DNA of 47,486 bases from Nitrincola sp. Lineage in GTDB: Bacteria; Pseudomonadota; Gammaproteobacteria; Pseudomonadales; Balneatricaceae. The position numbers and the translations under genes are program-made. The notes beneath the pieces were generated by a model. That model was not told the DNA's origin. It worked only from the letters and a program-made list of their open reading frames with translations, and searched no databases. Each line of letters opens with the position of its first letter. The first letter of the stretch is position 1. The stretch spans positions 1-47,486 of the forward strand of contig JAJOJN010000095.1 of the NCBI GenBank assembly GCA_021208565.1, written 5' to 3'. Of this stretch, positions 31,918 to 42,036 are shown in pieces.

Positions 31918-33602
31918 ATGCAAATAGATCTCTTGGTCGCTCTTTTTATTGCAGTCACGATCATTTTTTACCTTTTAGTGTTGCTATCGGGTCGTGTAGG
32001 TTCGGGACGTGATTTTTTATGTCAATCAAGGTGGTATTTCACCGCTTGCCAGAGGTATGGGGTTAGCTGCAGATTGGTTTTGTGCAGCCACTTTCCTAAG
32101 TTTATTTGGCTTTATGATATCCAGTGCTCAGGATGCTTACTGGATGATGAGTGGTTGGTTATTAGGCCTTATCGTTTTAAGTATCTATGTTGCGCCTAGT
32201 GTGCATCGTTCTAGACAAACTTGTCTGGTAGGTTTTCTTTCTGAGATCTTCCCCTCAAAAGGCCTGTGCTACAGTTTACTTTTGGTAATCCTCTGCTGAG
32301 TGTTGTGCTTTTATCACTGCAGATCAAAGGAGTGGGTTGATTTTTACTAGGTATCTTCAAGTACCTGTTTATACCGGCATGGCGATTGCCGTCTTACTTC
32401 TGTTTTTTTATACCGCTTTGAGTAGTTTAAAAGCGATCACTCGTGTGCAGATGCTTCAGCTGTGTATCATCTTTTGCTCTCTAGCTATTTCAACGCTTTA
32501 CATTTATCAAACCCAACATCCTGATTCTGATAGGTTATTCATACAAGGCCTTCTGGCTGAGTTATTGAGCAATCGTGAGGAAGTCGAAGCTGTGGTGTTT
32601 TACACAGGGCAGCAGATGCTTGAAAAAATATTTATGCTCCTTGTGCTGGCCGCTGGTGTGTCAACTTTACCCTATCTGTTGAAACGCTTTTTAGGTGCAA
32701 AAATGGTTACGGATATCAAGTATACGGCGATATGGATGCTTCTAGCGATAGGTGTCATCTATGGTCTGTCGAGTTGGATCGCAGATAAAACAAAAATACA
32801 GATAGAGCAAACTTTAGTTGAGACGCTGCAGGATGGGGACGCCTATAGTCGAATGCCGAATTGGTTCTTCTTATGGGAATATACAGATAAAGTGACATTG
32901 ATTGAGCAAAGGATAAGTCACGAAACATCTGATATGTTCAGTGATGATCTTTTTAATGATGAGTTGAATGGCGATGTTGCGAGTTTGCTTGATGAAATGA
33001 GCGTTGGCGAACATCGAATTGAGGCTAGTGTTTCAGAGTTTTCCATCGCTGATGATATCAAGTTACTTGTGATGCCAGAGCTCTATGATATGCCTGATTG
33101 GGTAGTGGCGTTCATTACCGTTGGCGTGATTGCTGCTTTATTGTCAACAGCGTCGATGTTGCTCATAGCGACAATTCATTCGCTTGTTTTGCAATCGGGT
33201 CTGCAGGCAGCTATTGCTCATGAAAGGGTTGTGAGTTCGATCCTTGCATTACTGATGCTGGCATCATCAATGCTGATTGCTTCAATACTGACGGATAGTT
33301 TGATTCATTGGTTTAATAGAGTAGTGCTGGTTTGCGCAGCTACCTTATTTCCAGCGTTTGTATTAGCACTGCTAGCGAAACAACTACCCGCTGTAGCGGT
33401 AACGGTGGGTCTATGGGTTGGTTTTATCAGTAGTAGTGGGTATGTCTACCTTTACGACTACGGAAGTGTGCAAAAGGTTTGGCCTGGCACTTTGCCTTAC
33501 CTTCAACCTGTCTCTATGGCCTTGTTTTGGATGCTTTTGAATGTCATAACCGTGTTGCTGATAGCATGGCTAACTAGCTGGCGAAGGAGAGCCTTCCCTT
33601 AA
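31918..33602 (+). CDS. Divergent SLC5-type symporter paralogue (three frameshifts)
   Basis: Reconstructed, this is a protein of about 561 residues that aligns end to end with the actP product upstream. Shared anchors: RDFYVNQGGISPLARGM against KEFYVAGGGVNPITNGM; AADWFCAATFLS against AADWMSAASFIS; SSLKAITRVQML against GGMKGITYTQVA; MPDWVVAFITVGVIAALLSTA against LPGWVIGLIAAGGIAAALSTA. Breaks: T6 at 32013-32018 (one too many), T4 at 32280-32283 (one too few), GGG at 32334-32336 (one too few). Many glycines and the helix-8 SSAISHDL stretch are replaced. The big soluble loop is different and acidic. It may be a transporter of another substrate, or a sensor-like or degenerate copy. AGGTGATCCG precedes the ATG at 31918. 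Confidence 0.75.
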
Positions 33603-33643
33603 AAACGGCGACGTAGGCTAGATAATAACAATAGGAGCTTTAT

Positions 33644-35481
33644 ATGTCTGAATCGTTCAACATGGATAATCTGCCATTTAGTTTGTTGTCAGCTAAAGAG
33701 CAGGCGCAGTTAAATAATAATCTCGATATTGCTTATTTTCAGAAGGGCGAAACCATTATTGCTGCCGGAGAGGTGCCGGAGGGTGTGTTCATCGTTTTGA
33801 AAGGGAAAGTAGGTGAAAGTGATGGTAGTGAGCCGTTAGATCAAGATGCTATCACTGGAAACGTATTTGTTCATTATCAAGATGAAGATTATTTTGGTGG
33901 TTGGTCTGTGTTAAATGGTAAAGCCATTCACAACTTTATTGCTGTGGAGGAGACCATTTGCCATGTCTTGCCGACTCGTACTTTGATGGATCTCATTCAT
34001 AGTAATCCACTGTTTGCCGATTACTTTCAGCAAAACCTTACAGCAAAACGTGAAATCGTTGCACAGCATGGTCAAAACCAAGATATGGCTGAGTTTATGC
34101 TGGCACGTATTGAGGATGGCACGATTAGAGAGCCGCTGATTGTACTGGAGGGTACAACGCTCTTTGAGGCGACCCGCATGATGCGAGAAATGAAAGCGGA
34201 TTGTGTCCTTGCTAAGAAAGGAAATCGTTATGGCATGGTAACCGGAACCGATCTACTCGATGCGGTAATCATTAAAGGCATGCCTCTTGAATCAGATGTG
34301 TCCGATATCGCCAGCTATCGACTCATATCAACCACGCCACAAGATTATCTGTTCAACGCGCTTATTATGATGACTCAACAGCAGATTGAGCGTGTGGTGG
34401 TGATGAATGGTCAAGAGCTTGTCGGTATCGTTGAACTAACGGATGTACTGAGCCACTTTTCCAGTCATTCACATGTTATAGGTTTGCGCGTTGAGCGAGC
34501 TCAAACGATTGAGGATCTACGAGAGGCCTCTAAAGGTCTTACGGACTTGATTAAAGCGCTAATCTCAACAGGTGTGAAAATTCGCTTTACCATGGAGTTG
34601 CTGGCGGCAATGAATGGACGAATCATTGCAAAACTGTTTGAGTTGGTGATCCCGCATGACCTGAAACCTCATGTCTGCTTGATTGTGATGGGTTCTGAAG
34701 GTCGTGGTGAGCAAATTATGAAAACTGATCAGGATAACGGTCTGATCTTTCGAGAGGGGTTGGAGTGGCCTGAAATGGCGGAAACCATGAAAAAATTTAG
34801 TGAGACTTTAATCTCATTTGGTTTTCCTCCTTGCCCGGGTAATATCATGGTATCTAATCCTGAATGGGTTAATTCAACAGGGAACTGGGCAAATAAGCTG
34901 ACTAATTGGAGTCAGAAATTTGACGGTGAGTCTGTGATGAAGTTGGCTATTGCGGTTGATGGTAAACCTGTTGCTGGTAATGCGGCACTCTTCAAAGTGG
35001 CACGAAATGCATTCTTACGCAGTTTACGTAGTAACGAAATCTTCTTCTCTCACTTTGCTAAGGCGGCGTTAAATTTTGATACGCCGCTTACGTTTTTTGG
35101 TAACTTGAAAGATAAGGGGATGTTGGATATTAAAAAAAGGGGGAATCTTCCCCATTGTTCATGGCATTAGAACCATGGCGCTTGAGCATCGCATTCTGGA
35201 AACCAATACCTTTAAGCGTATTGAGGCTCTTGTTGAAATGGAGCAGATGCGAAAAAAAACATGGTGAAAACTTAGCTGAAGCACTGTCGCTATTCGTACA
35301 GATTAGACTTAAGCACCAAATTCAGCGCGTTGAAGAAAGTGCGGATGGTATAGACCCTACACCCAATGCCATCGACCTCCAAAGACTCAATAAACTGGAA
35401 AGAGATCTTCTTAGGGATGCACTGAGAATCGTAAAAGACTTTAAAAAGCATTTAGCGTCACGCTACCACATAGGTTCATGA
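33644..35481 (+). CDS. cNMP-binding/CBS/DUF294 nucleotidyltransferase-like protein (two frameshifts)
   Basis: About 611 residues, cytosolic. Domains in order: a cyclic-nucleotide-binding fold (about 15-130, GEVPEGVFIVLKGKV, EDYFGGWSVL), a CBS pair (about 150-275), the DUF294 GlnD-like nucleotidyltransferase domain (GSEGRGEQIMKTDQDNGLIF with the G-S and D-x-D metal motif) and the DUF294 C-terminal helical domain. Breaks: A7 at 35132-35138 and A8 at 35252-35259, each one A too many; correction joins KKGGIFPIVHGIRTMALEH and MEQMRKKHGENLAEAL. An AGGAG-like site precedes the ATG at 33644. Such proteins are often encoded beside VC_2705-type symporters; the substrate and nucleotide ligand are unknown. 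Confidence 0.85.
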
Positions 35482-35485
35482 CAGA

Positions 35486-36109
35486 ATGATTATTCCAAGA
35501 ACAATACGACGCTTTAAAGAGCGCAGAGAGTTTAAAGACAGCCCCTATGCACACCTTTTCGAAACCTATAAAGGTGATGAGGTGGTTTCGCTTGACTGTG
35601 AAACGACCAGTCTTGATGTTAAAAAAGGAGAGATACTCTCCATTGGTGCGGTTCGGATTCGGGGGCGGCGTGTTATCACCAGCGAGCGTCTTGATATTAA
35701 GCTCAAGCCGCCCGCCTCTTTGACAGGTGACTCAATTAAAATTCACAAGATACGTGCCAGTGATCTTGCCGATGGTATTGACATAGATGAGGCGCTGGAA
35801 CAAGTGCTTGAATTTGTGGGTAATCGTCCAATTTTGGGTTATTGCGTCAATTACGATATAAAAATGCTCGATAAATACATTCGCCCTAAATACGGTTTTA
35901 GCTTGCCTAATAAAGCCATTGAGTTATCACACGTTTACCACGATATCATCAAGTGGAAGACGGTGGGTGGTGATGTGGATCTCCGTTTTGACACGATTTC
36001 TAAGAAACTAGATATTCCGATTATCCAGCGCCATACCGCGTTAGGCGATGCAATTACCGTCGCCTTAATGTATGTGCGTCTAAAATTTGGCGCTCCTTTG
36101 GCGGACTAG
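35486..36109 (+). CDS. DEDDh 3'-5' exonuclease (DnaQ-like)
   Basis: A 207-residue exonuclease-fold protein. The Exo I motif is SLDCETTSLD (D-x-E), Exo II is YCVNYDIKMLDKY (N-x3-D with Asp), and Exo III is QRHTALGDAITVALMY (H-x4-D). Starts four bases after the DUF294 stop and is probably coupled with it. This pair is a recurring neighbour of carboxylate symporters in gammaproteobacteria (from memory of the family). The nucleic-acid substrate is unknown; it is not the Pol III epsilon subunit by context. Confidence 0.85.
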   Translation: MIIPRTIRRFKERREFKDSPYAHLFETYKGDEVVSLDCETTSLDVKKGEILSIGAVRIRGRRVITSERLDIKLKPPASLTGDSIKIHKIRASDLADGIDIDEALEQVLEFVGNRPILGYCVNYDIKMLDKYIRPKYGFSLPNKAIELSHVYHDIIKWKTVGGDVDLRFDTISKKLDIPIIQRHTALGDAITVALMYVRLKFGAPLAD

Positions 36110-36137
36110 ATAGTTCAGCTCTTCTTACTCCAGATCG

Positions 36138-36162
36138 AAAAGCAGGCCTTGGCCTGCTTTTT
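36138..36162 (+). terminator. Rho-independent terminator after the exonuclease gene
   Basis: Ten-bp stem AAAAGCAGGC / GCCTGCTTTT with a 4-base loop and five T at the end, 28 bases after the exonuclease stop. It closes the symporter-DUF294-exonuclease unit and insulates fliE. Confidence 0.88.
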
Positions 36163-36298
36163 GCATTGTTCGTTCAGGGTTGGAATTTATTCAATAAAAA
36201 TGGCAAATAATTGTCATTTTGTTGGCGGATATTTCCTTGTCGTTATAGAATGGCGTTGTAATGTCAAAAAAAATGCCACTGTCAGGTGAGGGCCAAGA

Positions 36299-36664
36299 AT
36301 GATCGAAAGAGCTGACATCAACAGTGTACTGGCGCAGATGCGATCGTTAAGAGCAGAAATGCAGCAGTCATCAGCACGTATAGAGCTGCCAAGTTTGCGC
36401 CCAGAGTCAATGAACCCTTCTCGAGTCAACGAATCTGAGAGAGGGACTTTTACCGCTCTGTTAAAGTCTGCCGTTGATACGGTCAATGGTCATCAGCAAG
36501 CGGCTAACAGGATGCGTGAAGCCTATGAGCGTGGTGATCCAGGTATCGATCTGCCGCAAGTTATGATTCAAGCACAAAAATCCTCAGTCTCCTTTGAAGC
36601 GATGACTCAGGTAAGAAACCGCCTAGTACAGGCATATGAAGATATCTCTAAGATGCCTATCTAA
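36299..36664 (+). CDS. fliE: Flagellar hook-basal body protein FliE
   Basis: Small (121 residues) junction protein between MS ring and rod, exported by the flagellar apparatus. The C-terminal half is typical: FTALLKSAVDTVNGHQQAAN, DLPQVMIQAQKSSVSFEAM and QVRNRLVQAYEDISKMPI. First gene of the fli operon. About 130 bases upstream are free after the terminator and hold repeated TGGC segments, but none makes a correctly spaced -24/-12 promoter. Confidence 0.93.
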   Translation: MIERADINSVLAQMRSLRAEMQQSSARIELPSLRPESMNPSRVNESERGTFTALLKSAVDTVNGHQQAANRMREAYERGDPGIDLPQVMIQAQKSSVSFEAMTQVRNRLVQAYEDISKMPI

Positions 36665-36680
36665 TTTCGAGCGAGTGTAA

Positions 36681-38359
36681 ATGGAAAATACAGCAACTCC
36701 ATTAACGTCAAGAGGCGGTTTGATGGCAGGTTTTAATAGCCTGGGTATCTTGCGTCAGTTGGGCTTGATGGTGGGTTTGGCAGCCAGTGTCGCGATAGGC
36801 TTTGCTGTGGTTCTCTGGTCACAAAAACCTGACTATCGTGTGTTGTACGCAAATCTGAGCTTTTCGGATGCTAATGAAGTGATCGAACAGCTCAGAATGA
36901 ACAATATCCCTTATCGTTTTGATGCCGATGGCAGGGCTATTCTCGTTCCAGAGTCTCATGTACATGCCGCTAGATTAAGATTGGCGGCAGACGGTTTTAC
37001 GGCTGACAGAACAGTTGGATTTGAACTGTTAGATCAAGACATGGGTATGGGAACCAGTCAATTCATGGAGACAACCCGCTATCGAAGAGGGTTGGAAGGT
37101 GAGTTGGCAAGAACCATATCTAATATGACAGCTGTGCGTGCGGCACGTGTCCACCTGGCGATTCCTAAAGATACGGTCTTTATTCGTGATCAACGCAAAC
37201 CGCGCGCATCTGTCTTTCTCGAGCTTTTTTCTGGTCGTCAGCTTGAACGTGATCAAGTTGCGGCTATTGCCAATTTAGTGGCATCCAGTATTCCAGAATT
37301 AGATGTCAAAGACGTCACTATCGTCGATCAACGTGGTCGATTGCTTAATATTCGTGATGCTGACTCGGATGTGGTGCTCGCTGCAAGGCAGCTAGAATAT
37401 GTCAGGCAGGTCGAAGACACCCTGGTTAATCGAGTCAACAGTATACTGCAACCTGTAGTGGGTTTAGGCAATTTTAGAGCTGAAGTATCAGCAGATATCG
37501 ATTTTACCGAGGTTGAGCAAGCCAGTGAAATGTTTAACCCAGACTTGCCAGCACTCAGAAGCGAACAAACGCTTGAAGAGCGTCGAGATGCGGGTGAAGC
37601 GGCGGTTGGTGTTCCTGGTGCATTGTCTAATCAACCACCGGGGCCTGTTTCCGTGCCAGAGGTGGCCGGTGGGGCTGGAGCGGGTGGTGCTGGTGCCGGT
37701 GCTTCAGGAAGTAGTCGTAATCAGGCAACACGAAACTTTGAGTTGGATCGGAGTATCAGTTACACCCCGACAGTCAAATGGGTGGTGTCCGTCGCCTCTC
37801 TGTTGCCGTGGTGGTCGATGATTTGCAGACCGTTGACCCTGAAACAGGTGAGCGCACAAGAACGCGTTGGTCCGATGAGGATATCGAAAGACTCAGAATG
37901 CTGGTCGAAAACGCGGTAGGTTTCTCCGCGCTTCGCGGTGACAGTGTTAACGTGATTAACTCAAGCTTTGTTCCTACTGAAGAGTTTGTTTTCGAAGAGC
38001 CAAGTTTTTGGCAGCAAGATTGGTTTTGGAATTTAATTAAGCAGATTGGTGCGGGAGCATTCATCTTAATTCTGGCTCTGGGTATTTTGAGACCTGTACT
38101 TAAACATTTATCTGCGACGGGTAATCAGCTGTCTGGCAGTGATTTAGGACCAGCCGGACAAATTTCCGCTGAACTGGAGTCGCTTGATGGATCTGGTATT
38201 GCTGACGATAAAGTGACGTTTGGTGGTGTTCAATCGGCTGCTATGGTCACACCTAATGAAAGCTTTGATTATCAGTTAAATGAGATTCGAAGCATGGTGG
38301 CTGAAGATCCTGCGCGTGTTGCGCAAGCGATTAAGCAGTGGGTAGTTGAACATGAGTAA
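36681..38359 (+). CDS. fliF: Flagellar MS-ring protein FliF (two one-base insertions)
   Basis: Forms the inner-membrane MS ring. Reconstructed length is about 558 residues. N-terminal helix (LGLMVGLAASVAIGFAVVLWS, about 28-48), ring-building motifs (YRVLYANLSFSDANEVIEQL, MTAVRAARVHLAIPK), a Gly/Ala-rich linker (GGAGAGGAGAGASG), a C-terminal helix (GAGAFILILALGILRPVL) and the FliG-binding tail ending in KQWVVEHE. Breaks: CCCC at 37765-37768 and GGG at 37780-37782, each one base too many; correction gives SYTRQSNGGVRRLSVAVVVDD. It overlaps fliG by eight bases. Confidence 0.94.
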
Positions 38360-39346
38360 CGGATTAACGGATATCGAAAAGGCTGCGGTATTGCTGATTA
38401 GCCTTGGTGAAAGTGATGCGGCTGAGATACTTAAGCACCTTGGACCTAAAGAGGTTCAGCGTATTGGTGAGGCGATGTCTCGCTTAGATAATGTGCCTCA
38501 GTCCCGCGTTGAAGCGGTTGTGTCCGACTTCCTTGATGTGGTAAGTGATCAAACCGGTATTGGAATCAATAATGATCGTTATATCCGAGCCATGCTGAAT
38601 CAAGCACTGGGTGAGGACAAAGCGAAAACACTCATAGACCGCATTCTATTCAGTACCAATACCTCAGGCTTGGACACGCTGCGTTGGATGGATCCTCGAC
38701 AGGTCGCTGAAATTATTCGATTTGAACATCCTCAAATACAGGCGGTCATTATCTCGTATCTTGAGCCCGACCAAGCGGCCAATGTATTAAGTTATTTTGA
38801 TGATAAAGTTCGATTAGATATTGTGATGCGTGTGGCGGCATTGGATCAGATTCAACCCCAGGCATTGCAAGAGTTAAATGATATGTTAGAAAGTCAGTTT
38901 ACTGGACCACGCTCAACTCAACTGACTAAGCTTGGAGGCGTAAAATCTGCCGCCGACATTATGAACTTTATTGATACGCAGATTGAAGCTGAACTGATGG
39001 ATGCGATTAAGGAAACAGATGAAGCCTTAGCGACTCAAATCTCTGATCTGATGTTTGTCTTCGATAACTTGATGGATGTTGAAGATCGCGGTATCCAAGT
39101 TATTTTGCGTGAAATTCAGACCGATCAATTGGTGATTGCACTCAAAGGTGCCGATACACAATTGCAGGAAAAATATTTAAAAACATGTCGAAACGTGCCG
39201 CTGAACTGTTACGTGACGATTTGGAAGCGAAAGGTCCAGTGCGTGTGAGTGAAGTTGAAGCGGCACAAAAAGAGATTCTTAATGTTGCGAGACGACTGGC
39301 TGATGAGGGCGAGATTACCCTTGGCGGTTCAGATGATATGGTTTGA
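38352..39346 (+). CDS. fliG: Flagellar motor switch protein FliG (one-base deletion)
   Basis: C-ring protein that works against the stator. The ATG at 38352 lies inside the fliF end. Conserved motifs: KAAVLLISLGESDAAEILKHL, LDTLRWMDPRQVAEIIRFEHPQ (the EHPQ motif), and the C-terminal charged helix region LMFVFDNLMDVEDRGIQVILRE, which contacts MotA. Raw frame ends at 39248; restoring one A at 39179-39183 gives KNMSKRAAELLRDDLEAKGPVRVSEVE and a stop at 39344-39346, 331 residues. The break TAT TTA AAA is also a -1 slippery heptamer, but sequence error is more likely. Confidence 0.95.
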
Positions 39347-39349
39347 TGA

Positions 39350-40103
39350 ATGAAACAGGATAGTGCTCGACCCGTCAGAATTCCGGCATCGCAAGCGCAG
39401 CGCTTGATGCCTTGGGAATTACCAACCATGGATATTGGGTTGGTTGGAGAGCCCTTTAAAACCGTCCGTGATGATTCCCAAGTGCTGGTGACCGAAGAGG
39501 AGATCGAGGCGGAAAAACTCACTTTGGCGGATATTGAAGAGATTCGCGAGAATGCCGCGAAAGAAGGTTTTCAACAAGGACATCAAGAAGGTTTTGATCA
39601 AGGCTATACTGAAGGGAAGCAGCAAGGATACGAACAAGCCTATCAAGCCGGTCAAGCTGAAGTTCAGCGCCAGTTAACCCTGCTTGAGAGTATGCTTAAT
39701 CGCTTGGAAAACCCAATTGCTTCGCAAGAGGAAGCCTTAGAGGGTATGCTGATCAACTTGGTTAAAGAGTTTAGTCGATCGGTTATTCATGCCGAATTAA
39801 AAACAGATTCAGAGCCACTTCTACAGGCCATCCAAGCTGCTTTAGCAGAGCTTCCATCGGCGGTTGTGGAGTGCGAGGTGCATCTACATCCGGACGATTT
39901 GTTGACTGTCCAAACACTTGCAAAGCCCTTGACCCTTAAAAAAAGGGGTTAAGTGGATAGCTGATAACAGCCTTGAGCAGGGTGGTTGTTTAATTCATTC
40001 TGAAAACACTCTGATTGATAATCGAGTGTCTGCACGATTTGAACAAATTGTACAGCAGTTGGATGCAAGCTTAGGACAGCTCCCCGAATCATCGAAAGAC
40101 TAG
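39350..40103 (+). CDS. fliH: Flagellar assembly protein FliH (one-base insertion)
   Basis: Regulator of the export ATPase FliI. Typical FliH traits: Gly/Gln-rich repeats (AKEGFQQGHQEGFDQGYTEGKQQGYEQAYQAG, shown here in short by AKEGFQQGHQEG and its neighbours) in a central helix, then the C-terminal domain with LVKEFSRSVIHAELK and VECEVHLHPDD. The raw frame stops at 39952; removing one A at the A7 run 39938-39944 extends it as KKGVKWIADNSLEQGGCLI...TLIDNRVSARFEQIVQQLDASL to TAG 40101-40103, 250 residues. The extension is FliH-like, so the correction is convincing. Confidence 0.92.
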
Positions 40104-40115
40104 CCTGAGGTTCTG

Positions 40116-41505
40116 ATGGCGTTATTTGATCGCTACCCGCAACTCAATCAATCGGGAATCTTCACACCCGCCCAGCCAAAGGTGGAAGGCCGAATTACAC
40201 GTTTGATTGGACTCACTCTTGAGGCAGTGGGTTTGAAAGTCGCCCTAGGTGATTACTGTCGTATTCAAGTCACTTCAGAAACGGATGCAGAAGCTGAGGT
40301 GGTTGGTTTTTCGGGTGATCGAATCTATTTAATGCCTTTGCATGGTATAGAAGGGTTGCAGCCAGGGGCGCGAGTTACACCTCAGCGCGGCGCCAGTCAG
40401 GTTCCTGTCGGCTTCGGTTTGCTTGGACGAGTCATCAACGGCATAGGTCAACCTATAGATGGAAAAGGTGCTCTCGATGCTGAATGCTATGTCTCCCTGC
40501 AAGGCGAGGTCATCAATCCTCTATCAAGACATCCAATTGATTCATCGCTCGATGTCGGTATTCGAGCGATTAATGGCTTGTTAACCGTTGGGGCGGGACA
40601 GCGTTTGGGGCTATTTGCAGGAAGTGGCGTGGGTAAATCTGTGTTGCTCGGTATGATGACGCGTCACACCGAGGCGGATGTCACAGTGGTTGGCTTGATC
40701 GGTGAACGGGGCCGAGAAGTTCGAGAGTTTATCGAGCAAAGTTTGGGTCCTGCAGGTATGGCAAGATCTGTGGTAGTCGCTTCTCCAGCGGACGACTCGC
40801 CGTTAATGCGCTTAAGAGCGGCAGAACTTACCACGCGTATTGCTGAATACTTCCGTGCTCAGGGCAAGCGTGTTTTGCTGCTAATGGACTCATTAACGCG
40901 TTATGCGCAAGCCCAACGCGAAATTGCATTGGCGGTGGGTGAGCCTCCGGCGACAAAGGGGTTATCCTCCTTCGGTATTTGCCCGTTTACCTCGTCTTGT
41001 CGAAAGAGCGGGTAATGCGCAGTCGGGTGAAGGCTCAATTACCGCCTTTTACACCGTCTTAACGGAAGGTGACGATCAACAAGACCCGATCGCTGATGCC
41101 GCTCGAGCTATCCTAGATGGTCACATCGTGCTGTCTCGATCATTGGCGGAGCAGGGGCATTATCCAGCGATCGATATTGAAGCTTCAATCAGTCGAGTAA
41201 TGCCACAAGTGATCTCGCCAGAACACCTTGCGAAAGCACTCGAATTTAAGCGTCTATATTCTCGCTATCAGCAAAATGCAGACTTGATTAGCGTGGGGGC
41301 CTATGCGCGGGGTAGCGACCCTTTAACGGATAGAGCCATCGAGATGCTTCCGGTACTCCAGGCCTATTTGCAACAGGGCATGAATGATGCCTTTGATCAA
41401 CTCCGATCTGAACAGGAGTTGCTGATGTTAATGAGTATGCCGCCACCTAATAAAGGTCCGCAACAAGGGATGAAGGGGCAGGTATCTCAAGGTGATCGTC
41501 GATGA
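40116..41505 (+). CDS. fliI: Flagellum-specific export ATPase FliI (one-base insertion)
   Basis: Hexameric ATPase of the flagellar type III export gate. Walker A is GSGVGKS (169-175), preceded by LGLFA; the Walker B strand is [21 protein letters not shown]. The break is GGGG at 40958-40961, one G too many; correction joins EPPATKG to [19 protein letters not shown]. The C-terminal frame ends at 41505 for 462 residues, the family length. It overlaps fliJ by four bases. Confidence 0.95.
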
Positions 41506-41948
41506 CTAAGCCAAGATCGCAACGATTAGGCGTCGTGTTAGGTTTAGCGGAAAAGCAAAAGGAAGCCGCAGATCGTTACTTGGCCGATAGTCAGCAGCGG
41601 TTACAGCAAGCGGAAAGCCAGTTGATACAGTTGCAAAATTACATGCTGGAGTATCAGCAGCAGTTTACTCAGGCTGGTCAGCAAGGTTTAACCACAGATC
41701 AACTCAGACAGCATCAAGCTTTCATTGGTCGTTTGGAACAAGCTTTAAGACAGCAACACGAGACAATTCGTGTTGCCAGACATCAGCTCGATCAAGTGAA
41801 GCAATACTGGCAGAGTGTCTATGCCCGTTATAAAGGGATTGAGAAGCTTACCGATAAAGTGATCCTCTCTGAGCAAAAGCATCGAGATAAACAAGATCAG
41901 CAGGCAGTAGATGAGCGCTCTCAACGGACTAGGGGTTTTGGTCTGTAA
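41502..41948 (+). CDS. fliJ: Flagellar export chaperone FliJ
   Basis: A 148-residue, almost entirely helical coiled-coil protein rich in Gln, Glu and Lys ([20 protein letters not shown], the repeated heptads from 12 to 130). It links FliI to the export gate. The ATG overlaps the fliI stop. Identified by length, coiled coil and position between fliI and fliK. Confidence 0.88.
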   Translation: MTKPRSQRLGVVLGLAEKQKEAADRYLADSQQRLQQAESQLIQLQNYMLEYQQQFTQAGQQGLTTDQLRQHQAFIGRLEQALRQQHETIRVARHQLDQVKQYWQSVYARYKGIEKLTDKVILSEQKHRDKQDQQAVDERSQRTRGFGL

Positions 41949-42036
41949 CTTGGCTCTGTAACTTTGGCTCGCTTCTTGCTTATTCATAGTTAAAGAAAGC
42001 ATCGCTTCCTACGGACTAAGAACTCTGGAGCTGAAC

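Noticed and set aside
36179-36290. Possible sigma-54 promoter upstream of fliE
   Set aside because: Three TGGC segments (near 36200, 36222 and 36251) look like -24 elements, but none has GC at the required 10-base spacing after GG. The nearest (TGGCAAA, then TTGT) is one base short and lacks the GC. A further indel could hide a real one.
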